Positions 51,751-61,863 of a stretch of 64,000 nucleotides of DNA are shown piece by piece. How positions within the stretch are numbered: the stretch's first letter is position 1; each line of letters starts with the position of its first letter. This stretch comes from Liolophura sinensis. Lineage: Eukaryota; Mollusca; Polyplacophora; Chitonida; Chitonidae. Location of the stretch: contig NC_088302.1 of NCBI RefSeq assembly GCF_032854445.1, forward strand, positions 9,667,338-9,731,337, read 5' to 3'. The notes under the pieces were generated by a model. It was not told the origin of the DNA. It did not search any database and was given only the letters and a program-made list of their open reading frames with translations. The translations under genes were made by a program, and so were the position numbers.

Positions 51751-53166
51751 GAATAACTGTATGGTGGCCTTTGAGGGAATCATTAAAAAATTTCATATTT
51801 GTATATGTGTGTGTGTAACCGAGGCTATGTCTGCAAATAGTAATCTAAGGCGAACTGTCCCTAGAAGCAAATTATGTCTTATATTCTAAGTTTCCAGCAC
51901 TCGCAATATAGATACATCCATTTCATGTAATAACAGTGTATTCCCGTTGCCAAACCAACATAACTGGTAATATTTATTCCATCCATACAACTAGAAATCA
52001 TAGTAACTTCTCATCGTTCCAAGAATTTACACCATATCTGTGATTCATATTATTTTTGGCCTACCTTGATATTTTCACGTCCTTGTCCGGAAAGCGAGAA
52101 TCACAGGGTTCAACTGGAGAACACGTTTATCCCACAAAATCCCATGGATCCAGTAATTACATGTATTTAGCTTTCCATTTCGATAATGTCGCCAAAAGTG
52201 TGCGGTCTTGTATAACTCGTGTGTAAAACAGAAACTGCTTCTACCTGCTTGTTATAGTTATGTTGGAGAGGATATTTCATTCCCATGAAACTTTCCGTTA
52301 CTACCCTTCCTGGACAGTGTGGTTGGAAAGGCTTAGACGCCTACACATTCTCAGTGCCAGAAGTCTGGCACGGATGTTTGTGAACCACTTAGAGATGTCT
52401 TTTCGTGGACTAACACGATTGTTCCTACCCAGGGCGGGAAACGACAAGTTTTCGATCCGGTCATTCTTAAAAATTACCATTTTCAAGAAATGTTTGATCT
52501 TACAAAAGCTTGAGAAAGTGAAAGTAAGTGACATCTGGCGCTTGCTGTATTCAATATTAGTTTTGCTTCTCCTCCCAACCTAATAGCGACCCGCGCTTTT
52601 TTATAACTGCCATCTTTACATCATTAATTATAGGACCTTTAAATATATATCAGAATTTGAGACTTTCGTTCGAAGACAAATTAGTTATGATATTAATAAA
52701 TGCTGCAATGGTTAAACATCAGTAGTTGACGTATAGTTTTAGAGAAGCTGAATGTTTGAAGACGACTTAGACATGTTGTTAATGAGATATTTTAAACATT
52801 TTGAAGATCGAAGTATCGTTTTAGGTCTGTTCGCAGAACATCTTCATGTTAGCTTGACTAGTGCAAGGAAATGGTAATATCATAGTGTTGTTCAAAGATC
52901 AAGACAATGATCCGAATTGTTAGTCTCACCAAATGGCATATGTAACGTCTTCATCCAGTGTTAACCTCCTTATACAGTGTTAATTGTTTACTACAAACCA
53001 TGTTTCTCCAAAGAGTGCTGTACTTTTTATGGACGAAAATGCCGATAGAATAAGAGCAACTTGTTTTTTTTTAATAATAAAAATAATTTATCTTTCCTGA
53101 AACTCGTCTTATATACTGCTTTGTTAATCCAATAAATTAATTAAGGTTACATGCTGTTTCAATGAT
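51751..53166. other. 3' UTR / intergenic after TRIM-like gene 2
   Basis: ATTAAA at 51782-51787 and AATAAA at 52695-52700 are the candidate polyadenylation signals. Frames at 52260-52583 on both strands lack any recognisable product. Confidence 0.4.
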
Positions 53167-53690
53167 GATGGTTTTATCTAACAACGCCACTGTTTGTTTC
53201 TTGACAGCTCAACAACTGTGTGGCTTAACAGTGCTATAAGTACAAGTACTGTGCGACTTAATGATATGAATGCAAAGATAGTGTGGCATAACAATGGTGT
53301 AAATGCAAAGATAGTGTGGCTTAACAATGGTGCAAATGCAAAGATAATGTAGCTGGTTCAAGGTTGGTGGTTTATCTTAAAAAATCCACTGTTTCACGAA
53401 AGGTCAACGACTGTGTGGCTTAAGCATGATATATATATGCAAAGATGGTGAACAATGATATAAGTGCAAAGATGGTGTGGCTTAACAATGGTATAAGTGC
53501 AAAGATGGTGTGGCTTAACAATGATATAAGTGCAAAGATGGTGTGGCTTAACAATGATTCCATTGCAAAGATGGTGAACAATGATATAAGTGCAAAGATG
53601 GTGAACAATGATATAGATGGTGATGCTTAACAATGGTAATAGTGCAAAGATGGTGTGGCTTAACAATGATAATAGTGCAAAGATGGCTTT
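53167..53690. repeat. 33-base minisatellite with higher-order duplication
   Basis: The unit is approximately GTGTGGCTTAACAATGATATAAGTGCAAAGATG. Shortened units occur where the GTGTGGCTTA part is missing. A non-unit leader (TGGTTTTATCTAAC..CCACTGTTT..CAACAACTGTGTGGC) occurs at about 53167-53223 and again at 53365-53416, so leader plus array was duplicated. The unit is a multiple of three, so both strands stay open (NDISAKMVWLN-type and HHLCTYIIVK-type peptides); these are not genes. Confidence 0.9.
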
Positions 53691-53724
53691 ATGGCATAAC
53701 TAGGGTGCGTGTGTTTCTTGCATG

Positions 53725-53862
53725 AATAGTTAGAATAAAATATGTGTCAAATGACAAGAGGCCGGGTTTCACCGGTGACGTGTGACCATTTGCCAGCTAT
53801 CACACTGTTGTCGTTCCTCTGGTCTTACTATCTATGCAGTACGTCTTTAATTATATTTATAA
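53725..53862 (+). repeat. dispersed family B element, 3' part
   Basis: Has GCATGAATAGTTAGAATAAAA, GACAAGAGGCCGGGTTTCACCGG, GTGACCATTTGCCAGCTATC and the GTCTTTAATTATA end. The 5' third is missing; it starts directly against the end of the minisatellite. Confidence 0.75.
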
Positions 53863-55744
53863 CAATGAAGTAGGGGGAACGATAGAGTGGCTTAACAGTA
53901 ATCAGTGATATGAGTCCATTTATCGTGTGACTAAACACTGATCAGTAAAAGTGTAAGGTTAGTCTGGCTTGCTATATTGATAATTGGCTAAATAATAAAA
54001 CTAATAAAAGGATTGGGTGGCTACTGTCTGAAATGAGTCAGAGAGTAACCTCGAAAGACAACGATCTGTAAGTCTGTAAGTGGAAAATTGATTATAACAC
54101 CAGAGAACAGATTAAATCATCGCAATGGAATTCAGTTAGATCTCATTAACTGGTTATCTCTGTCGAAGTCTTCGCTATCACTGCCTTCGTCACATACGTG
54201 GACGTTTTTCTGTACGAGTTGCACACATGTACAGCTTTAATTGTGAACATGTGTTTTAATCACTGCAAAGCAAACTATTCCAAGTGTCAATTTATTCACT
54301 CTCATCTAGGTACATATGACACGATGAATTTTGGTTTTCTCTGCAAATTAATGACACCAAGAATTTTGCTTTCCTCATCAAATGTTCTGTCCTGAAGCAG
54401 AAGAGCCCGTTTTCGAACCTGTGTATCTGGAACACTGGAAGTTTCCTCCTCTCCAGTGTATATTGGATCAACTTTACATTGAGTCTAAACGTCGAATTCT
54501 CTCTTCTGATAGTCACCTCTCAGACGGTTAGTTCCCATTTTCAAATGTTGTTCGCTATAACTTGTAAGCCACATCTTCGCATCCAGTGATCTTTAACCGC
54601 AGTTAAATTGGATTCCAGTCATTTAGGTGTAAGACTTTATGTAAGGAAAGTAGTAATCTACAATGAAAGGTACTTTGGTTCGTCTCGATTTATTCAAGCG
54701 CCTCACACTCGTAAAGATTACCACCATGTTTATGTATACAAACTCTCCTAAACATGTTTAGAATACATTAAAGATATAAAAAGATAAGAATATTTTGACT
54801 TACACTTTCTGAAGTTAGATAATAATCACCAGTTGAGTCGCATCTTTTTGGTATTAAAATCTATTCGAGGGTTTATAAGTGAACGATTGTGTAATGTATG
54901 AAAACATAGGTCACAAATCAACCAACCCCTGGTAAAAAGAGGTTTACATTAATTTACATATGAACGAAGGTTTTGTATCGTTTATACTAAGTGACCTTTT
55001 GACTGTGCTTTGCTATCGTACCCATGTTTTGTACTTAGCAATAACCATTAGTCACTTATAAAGATTTCATTAATAACTCATAAAGTTCTTTCTTTGGTTG
55101 TCACGTAGAGTCAGCTGTGGTTGACAAATGACTGAAAGAAGACTCACCTGTGAACATTCAAGAAGGTTCTAATGAGGTGTAGTATGGTGCAAATCGTCTA
55201 TTAGTAAACAACTCTGTTAAAGATCACAACAACTTTTAAGACATACCAGTAAAGATTTATAAGGAAGCAAACCCTTTTGGCTGATTGAATCAGCGCATGT
55301 GGGCGAATTTTAAGGTATAATTGCCCGGAAGAGCAAAGTACCTTCGCGAACAATCTTCATGATTACCTGGTGACCAGATGAATGAAAAATACTGTAGGCT
55401 CATGATAATAGGATCAAAATGAGAGATTAAAACTGACTAGCTGAATTCTCTTTATTAAATAATTCATAAGTTTGAGTGATAATTATTAACAAATAAAGAA
55501 GAGAATAATTTTTCGTTATTGTTTGTCTTGCTGGTTTGGGGAAATATCTCTAGCCTTCCGGATAATTCTTTAAACCACAGAGTGAACTAAAACATCTGAC
55601 GGTTTATCTACCCTACGTGTAGACCTACATTCCCATGTGGATGTAACACGTAATCAGTTACTTGTCACGTAAGGTGTCTCTTTCTAGAAACACTTCATGG
55701 CGTTGCATTGTGACAATTTGCCATACCCAATAATTTCTCGATGG
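53863..55744. other. intergenic, no gene seen
   Basis: AT-rich DNA without coding-like frames or recognised repeats. Confidence 0.45.
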
Positions 55745-56365
55745 AAATCGGATATTTGGTTGATTGATTAATTGACTGATTCACTGAACGATAGAACAAT
55801 AGAACTGTTGACTGACAAATGGTTGCAGAAATGATAGGAAGGTTCATCAAACAGTTGAATGATAGAATTACACATTGATCAAATGAAAGACAAATTACAT
55901 GGTATATGATCATCTGATTCTTGCTTCTTTAAATTGAAAAATTAGTTTTAGTTTAGTTTGAAGGAACGAACGATTGATTGACATGTTGACTGGCTGAACG
56001 GAACATTGATTGAATGGGTGATTAAATGATCGAATGAAATATTGATTGAATGCTTCGTCGGTTAAATGATTGACTAAATGGTCAATCGATTGGATAGTTG
56101 ATTGAATGATTAAACCCTCGGCCTGTTGAATGGTTGATTGATTTGAACAGTAAATTTTTAAACCCTTGGATGATTGAATGGTTGATCGACCAGTTGGTAG
56201 GCTCATTGAAAGGTACATTGCTCGAATGATTGATTGCTGTAATGGAAGATTGATTGTGTATCCTTGATCATCTGACTTGATTAAATTAATTGTAGATTGC
56301 TTGAAATATTTAACAGGTCCAGTTTTTGACTGACTGGTTGATTGGCTGACTAATCCTGATTGCAC
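55745..56365. repeat. degenerate GATTGATTGAATG-type repeat tract
   Basis: Some 600 bases dominated by GATT, TTGA and GAATG words in irregular arrangement, densest at 55965-56270. The minus-strand open frame (55910-56416, 168 codons, rich in QST/NQS) arises from this composition and is not called as a gene. Confidence 0.65.
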
Positions 56366-56471
56366 TCTCGGTACCAGCCGGTTTACTTTACGAGAACATT
56401 TGGCTGATATTTTCAAGCACTGAAATATATATATTCAGGCGACCCGGAAGGGTCTGGATAAAAAGGGTCCA

Positions 56472-56665
56472 AACTAGTAACGTCTAATTAACTGCATTTT
56501 TGTTTTACCTTGTTTTGCTTAAGCCACGGTGCTAGAAGGCATGCAAGTTGATATTTTCATAAGCATTTGCATGAACAGTTACAATAAAACCGTACCTGAG
56601 GTAAACGCGTGTGAACATTTGCCAACTGTACTACACTGTCGTCAATGCTCTAAAATGCTGTCTTA
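56472..56665 (+). repeat. dispersed family B element, diverged
   Basis: Starts AGTAACGTCTAATTAACTGC, passes through GCTTAAGCCACGGTGCTAG, GCATGAACAGTTACAATAAAA and ACCTGAGGTAAA, and ends in a damaged ACATTTGCCAACTGT / CACTGTCGTCAATGCTCT region. It reveals the left-central part of the family B consensus. Confidence 0.65.
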
Positions 56666-56937
56666 TGCTAAAGTATGCCACAGATGCTTTATAGACAGCT
56701 CGACACAAACGATTCCGTATAGAAAACTGGGGAGCGGTAAGTTGCATCCACAATTTAATATTGCACAAAATTTAATTAGAAAATCAAAATATAACAAATC
56801 AGAATAATGAGACAGCAATAGAAATATGGGAACTCACGGAATACGGAAAGATGTAGTGAATTAATACGATGATGTAGTAATAATGATGCGTATTGTTTTA
56901 AAGGAGTTATTCTGCGATGCCATGTGCCGAAGGAAAG

Positions 56938-57265
56938 GAATACCATGTAGGTATTGTAACAAATACCATGTAGGTGTCGTAAAAAATACCATGTACGTGT
57001 GGTAACAAATACCATGTAGGTGTCGTAACAAACACCAAGTACGTGTCGTAACAAATACCATTACGTGGGAAGGTCTGCCAGCAACCTGCGGATGGTCGTG
57101 GGTTTCCGCCGGGCTCTGCCCGGTTTCCACCCACCATAATGCTGGCCGCCGTCGTATAAGTGAAATATTCTTGAGTACGGCGTAAAACACCAATCAAAAA
57201 AAAAAAAATAACAAATACCAAGTACGTGTCGTAACAAATACCATCTACGTGTCGTAACAAATACT
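56938..57265. repeat. 23-base minisatellite interrupted by a SINE
   Basis: The unit is AACAAATACCATGTAGGTGTCGT. About six units precede and two to three follow the SINE at 57061-57208. GTAGGTG and GTACGTG variants alternate. Confidence 0.88.
57061..57208 (+). mobile_element. SINE-like family A insertion inside the minisatellite
   Basis: Runs TTACGTGGGAAGGTCTGCCA, GGTCGTGGGTTTCC, CCCGGTTTCCACCCACC, ATAATGCTGGCCGCCGTCGT, ATAAGTGAAATATTCTTGAG, TACGGCGTAAAACACCAATC, then a poly-A tail. TAACAAATACCA flanks it on both sides (57049-57060 and 57209-57220). This fits a target-site duplication but is also the minisatellite unit itself. The tRNA-like head is missing (5' truncation). Confidence 0.82.
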
Positions 57266-58212
57266 GTTATACCAATCGTCATTCATCCAAAATTATGAAA
57301 CTCACTGTCGCTTTAATGGAACAGTCCATACATCAAAAGGAGCAATTTCTTTCAACACTTATACACCCCTTACAATGTACCTTTACCTTTGGTTAAGCAG
57401 ATTATAAACTTATAAGTCAGAGCGCCAGAGATGATGGATACTACGTCCACTCGTAAGAGAAAAAAACGACGAATACATTAATGTTTCTGGATACCAAATT
57501 GGATCAATTAATGCACTAAATGTTATATTACTATCATTTCTGGTACAAGTGAACAATGTTCATTCGAATTTCAGGAAGGATGTAAATTGTCTTTTCTCTG
57601 TGTAAGCGTCTAATGATAACGATATCATTAAAACAGATCATATATTTTTATCTTAACCTATAAGCCATTAACACTGATTCATTTGTTCCTGTTCCAAATT
57701 TGTACATTATACCTCTAAGTATACATAAGGCTCAACCCGCGATTAAGCCGTAAATATTTCAGAGCTGGTTGCGTATATCTCTTTCTAAGGTGTAGAGAGT
57801 GGTCCCCCTTGATTTCCATCTCATTAACTTTTGCTACAACGATGGTATTTATAGCAAGAGAAAAAAATAATGATGATGACACCTTGAAGATAAAAATAAC
57901 ACAATACCATAGATGTTACAGGTGTAACTTGTCATTCAACCATGTCAAGGTTTTGGCAAAAACTACATGTGTATAATAAACAGCCAGTGTTGTAGCATAT
58001 ACATATTTCCAAATACTCTCACTCGTTCAATCTTTCTATAGAGCATGGCACAATAGGCCTGCATCAGATAATTATCATTACAACAGAGACACCCGCCATA
58101 GCAAAACAAATCACAAATTGCGGAACAATCACAAAACATGTACAATAAATTACTATATATCTGGTCGTTTTAAACCAATACAAAAGTTCCAACATAGACA
58201 GTAAATCACGGT
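57266..58212. other. intergenic, no gene seen
   Basis: No coding-like frame and no repeat recognised. Confidence 0.45.
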
Positions 58213-58375
58213 AACGACGACGGAAAGTTGGCGAAGGGTCTCAGGTAACCGGTTAAATACGGCCCTTGGTCAGTTTTACCTCAGGTAGGGTTTAATTCGA
58301 ACTGTTCACATAAATGCTTAAATCATTTCTGACGCCCCTAGCATGATTGCTTAAGCAGAATTAGGGACAAAGGAT
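58213..58375 (-). repeat. dispersed family B element, partial, reverse orientation
   Basis: On the minus strand it carries CTGAGGTAAAACTGACCAAGG and CGTATTTAACCGGTTACCTGA-like segments, with upstream GCTTAAGCAATCATGCTAG. The 3' third is degraded. Confidence 0.6.
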
Positions 58376-58420
58376 GACCTGCTGATGCAGGCATCTCCGC
58401 GGCCTGGTACCTTTCTAGTA

Positions 58421-58755
58421 ATTCTAGACCAGCGACATCTAATCTATTGCTTTCGACACTACTGCATATTTTTGTACATAAGTCGGCTTAAGCCACGGTG
58501 CTAGTGGTTGTGTAAGCTGCTACTGTTTAAACATTTACTTAAACAGAATAAAACCGGAACTGGTCGTGGGTTCCCCCGGGCTCTCCCCGGTTTCCACCCA
58601 CCATAATGCTGGCCACCGTCGCATAAGTGAAATATTCTTGAGTACGGCGTAAAACACCAATCAAATAAATAAATAAATAAATAAACCGGAAGTTAGCTAA
58701 ACTGACAAGAGACCGTCTTTCGCCGATTACGTGTGACCATTTGCCAACTATCAGT
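58421..58755 (+). repeat. dispersed family B element carrying a nested SINE
   Basis: The start ATTCTAGACCAGCGACATCTAA matches full copies. GGCTTAAGCCACGGTGCTAG and AACAGAATAAAACCGGAA follow, then the SINE at 58560-58682, then ACCGGAAGTTAGCTAAACTGACAAGAG, TCGCCGATTACGTGTGACC and ATTTGCCAACTATCA. The copy is truncated after this point. Removing the SINE and one 9-base duplicate restores family B continuity. Confidence 0.8.
58560..58682 (+). mobile_element. SINE-like family A insertion with 9-base target-site duplication
   Basis: AAACCGGAA is present at 58551-58559 and again at 58683-58691. The insert begins CTGGTCGTGGGTTCCC (5'-truncated relative to 57061), has CACCCACCATAATGCTGGCC and ATAAGTGAAATATTCTTGAG, and ends in (AAAT)n. 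5' truncation plus target duplication indicates LINE-assisted retrotransposition. Confidence 0.87.
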
Positions 58756-59004
58756 GTTCTCCATTCAAGATAGTTTTTTCTTCTGTATTAGTTTAGTTTT
58801 GTTTTCTTCCTTTTAAAATAATCCAAACAACAATGCGAGGGATCAGGCGTCAGGGGTGTTTTGTACAGCAGCAGATGCATATATAAACATGTAGAGCGAT
58901 TTCTGCAACGTGCACATAACAACACGCATCCAATATTACAGCAGGTATACATGTTCAAGTATATTATTGAAACAAAACATGAAAAATCAACATTCATCAT
59001 ATTT

Positions 59005-59105
59005 CAGCGTATTTCACCGGTTACGCGTGACCATTTGCCAGCTATCACACTGTCCTGGCTGCTCTGGTTTTACTCTCTATGCTGTACGTTCTTAATTGTA
59101 CTATA
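59005..59105 (+). repeat. dispersed family B element, 3' third
   Basis: ATTTCACCGGTTACGCGTGACC, ATTTGCCAGCTATCACACTG, GGCTGCTCTGGTTTTACTC and ACGTTCTTAATTGTACTATA, matching the right end of full copies. Confidence 0.75.
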
Positions 59106-59399
59106 TTAAACACATTTTTCAAATATGTATGGTTTTAAAAATGTAGCCTATCGTTTAGTCAAGCACTAAGTATGATCGAGGCTGCAAAGGTACATCAGAA
59201 TGCCTAATAAATGGTTCTGATCGTTATTGTTTAGAAGGTCTAATAAAATTGCAGTTTAGTATGTGAACATTAGCACGTCCCATTCAAAGACATAAATATG
59301 CAAGAAAGATGTGATCACAACAGATAGGGTGAAGAAAATTATGCTTTGTACGCCAGTGTGTCACCTAATGATGTCGAAAGATCATCAAGAAATAGCAGT

Positions 59400-59657
59400 A
59401 TAATTAAAGCCGTACAGTATAGAGGGTAAAACCCGAGCAGCGACGATTGTGCGATAGCTGGCAAATGGTCACAAGTAACTGGTGAAATACGGCCTCTTCT
59501 TAATTTACTCCAGATAGAGTTTCATTCCGACTGTTCATCTAAATGCTTAAAAAGAAGCAAATTACACACCCCTATCACCATGGTTTAAGTAGAATTAGGT
59601 AAAAAATATGTCCAATGATGTTAATTGCAATATATTAGACGTCACTGGTCTAGAATT
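59400..59657 (-). repeat. dispersed family B element, full-length, reverse orientation
   Basis: The plus-strand sequence begins ATAATTAAAGCCGTACAG and ends TTAGACGTCACTGGTCTAGAAT, 258 bases, exactly the reverse layout of 26370-26625. Together the two define the element. Confidence 0.82.
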
Positions 59658-59784
59658 ACTCAAAATGCCGTATTGTCATCACATTTAACACGTAATCACA
59701 TTAAAACAATGTATAGGGCTCATACCTCCGGGATGCTCAGTCCACCAGCAGAATCCTGGTTTATGCAGGAATACAATGCAACTA

Positions 59785-59935
59785 AAGACATACGGCATAG
59801 AGAGTAAAACCAGAGCAGCGACGATAGTGTGACAGATGGCAAATTTTTACACTTGACCGGTGAAATATGACCTCTTGTCAGTTTATCCCAGTGAGGGTTT
59901 TATTCTAGCTGTTCATGTAAATGTTTAAAATGACC
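59785..59935 (-). repeat. dispersed family B element, 3' half, reverse orientation
   Basis: AAAGACATACGGCATAGAGAG, AAAACCAGAGCAGCGACGATAG, GACCGGTGAAATATGACCTC and GTGAGGGTTTTATTCTAGC, then CTGTTCATGTAAATG. It lies about 130 bases from the full copy and in the same orientation. Confidence 0.75.
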
Positions 59936-61259
59936 GATGTAGCAACGTTCTCCATTTGGGATATGTCAGTGTTTACAATGATGATCATCTCCAAAAGCTT
60001 GAAGGTAAAGCTGATATATAAAAATGAAGTAAGCTTCAGTAGAAAGATTGCTGGAAATTGCGTGCAAAAATACGCATGCTTATTTTATTATTTATTCTTT
60101 ATATTTATTTATTTATTACTCATAATATTTTCTGTTGGGTTTTATGGGCCACGTTCATAATGCATGTCTCCTGAACATAAAAAAATTTTTAAAATGTTGT
60201 GTGACGTCACTAACGACATACGGTGCAATATGGTGCATAAAGCCCAATTTACAAACCACAGATTTGAGTGTATTTCATTCAGAGAAAAAAATTCTAAAAA
60301 ATGTAAATGTATTGTCAGATACAGCTCTATGAATCTATTGAACGATGCTTTCTCCATTTTTAATTTTTTCTCTAGCTTTAAAATAGTTCTCGGTTTTAAC
60401 TATTAACTATTAAAGATAATTTTCTTGTCGTTTGTGGAAACGCAATTCTAAAATATCTGATTATAAGAAATTGGGACATACGAGATAACTCTATAGAGGC
60501 TGGACACAGACATAAAAGATATCCAAACTCCAAAATGGTTCAGGACTTCCTGTCGGAAAAATATCTGGGATGGGACAAGATTTCTTCAAATAAGTGCTCC
60601 ACTGGTACATTCAGGAACAGCGAAATATACCTATACGTTCAAGTGAGGCACGCAAGTTCATCTCGCAAAATTTGATGAATGAACGATTATAGTTACACAC
60701 TATGATGCTTTTACCTATCTCTTCTCTGGTTAATAACTGTGATGATTACAATCGCTTTTTGGTCTTTTCAGTGTCTAAAATAATACTGCAGATGTGATAC
60801 AGAATTGAAGAAAAAGATAACAGCTGAAGGTGTGGTTTTGATTGCACCTACCTTTCATCCGTGAATTCCCAGTAAATGGTGCTGTGCGTCGTCTCTAGGG
60901 GCGATAAAAAATCAAAAATACAGTTCCAGAAGCATTGGGATTTTTTTGTTTTGAGATGTGAGCTATTATAACTGTATTGGCCGAGTACTGGTAGCATAAA
61001 TAATCTTATACAAAAGGAAAGAACAGAACATCAAAAACAAAAAAAAAAAGAAACGTTACTGTAGATAATTACATTCATTTTATCCGATGTATACATGCAA
61101 TTGTGGATCTTGATAAGATATAATGCGTGCTCGAGTCGTTTTTACAAGCTTGGGAACATATCAGAACAACGTGGAAACTACAACGTGATAAAAGACTCGC
61201 CGCGCTTATATCTCGAATCAGATAGAAAGCAGAAAAGTGGATCCTCGACATAATACAAA
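59936..61259. other. intergenic upstream of the 61 kb gene
   Basis: No gene or recognised repeat. A CTTATATC TATA-like word near 61205 is about 55 bases before the start codon of the next gene, but is weak evidence for a promoter. Confidence 0.45.
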
Positions 61260-61863
61260 ATGGCACACGAAGAAAGATGGCAAAAGTACTGTCAGAGATC
61301 TCACCCTGTTACTTTGGCAGACAAAAAATTGATTATTGTTGAAGTTGAGGATTTCGTGAACAACCCAAGTAGCCAACGCTCTCGAGTCAGGAACTTTAAG
61401 GTTGTTCAAGTTTCAACAGAGGGTTCTGATAGAAGCCAATCGAATAAGAATGGAAAAGGCAAGAAAGGATCGGATATTGAAAGTGGAATGTTTTCTGACA
61501 ATGTCCGTTGCCTGATTTCACAAATCCGTGACCAGGTTCGCTACATCCAGAGTCAGGGAGCAACAGCGAATTCGTCCCTTGATTGCCATGGTGACACCGT
61601 CACCAGGAACGCGTTTCTGGTTGGTCGCGCTTGTAAGGAGGATGTCGATGAAAACGAGGCTCCCGCTTACACGACAAGAAGTAGTTTACACTCATCATCT
61701 CCATACAATAAGCCGTCACCTGTCTGCCCTGGGCCAGGTGAGATGGCTGCGAATAACTCTGACAGCCCATTTTTTAGGTTCTCCCCGAGAAGCAGCAGTT
61801 TTAACTGTGGTCGGGACATCTTCGGGAGGCCGAGCAGAACCACAAGTTCGAGGCACGCTGAAG
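61260..61863 (+). CDS. 5' exon of an unrecognised gene (possible third family member)
   Basis: The ATG at 61260 has A at -3 and G at +4 (AAAATGG). The exon encodes 201 complete codons and ends GAAG|GTAAGG, phase 1, the same phase as the disordered exons of the two TRIM-like genes. Residues 1-50 look foldable (WQKYCQRSHPVTLADKKLII, then VEVEDFVNN). Residues 55-85 are basic and Ser/Asn/Lys-rich. About 85-100 may form a helix (DNVRCLISQIRDQVRYIQSQ), and 135-201 are Ser/Pro/Arg-rich and disordered. GC and codon use are coding-like compared with the flanks. I recognise no domain. No partner exon is visible in the 2.1 kb to the window end, so the gene is incomplete here and its relation to the TRIM-like genes is inference. 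Confidence 0.6.

Noticed and set aside
53394..53666. Periodic peptides on both strands
   Set aside because: The 33-base unit is a multiple of three, which keeps both strands open by chance.
55910..56416. Minus-strand frame of 168 codons rich in Gln, Ser, Asn and Ile
   Set aside because: Arises from the GATTGATTGAATG-type tract; no domain recognised.
56861..57193. Minus-strand open frame of 110 codons also resembling a peptide at 908-1213
   Set aside because: Both come from copies of the same SINE in reverse orientation.
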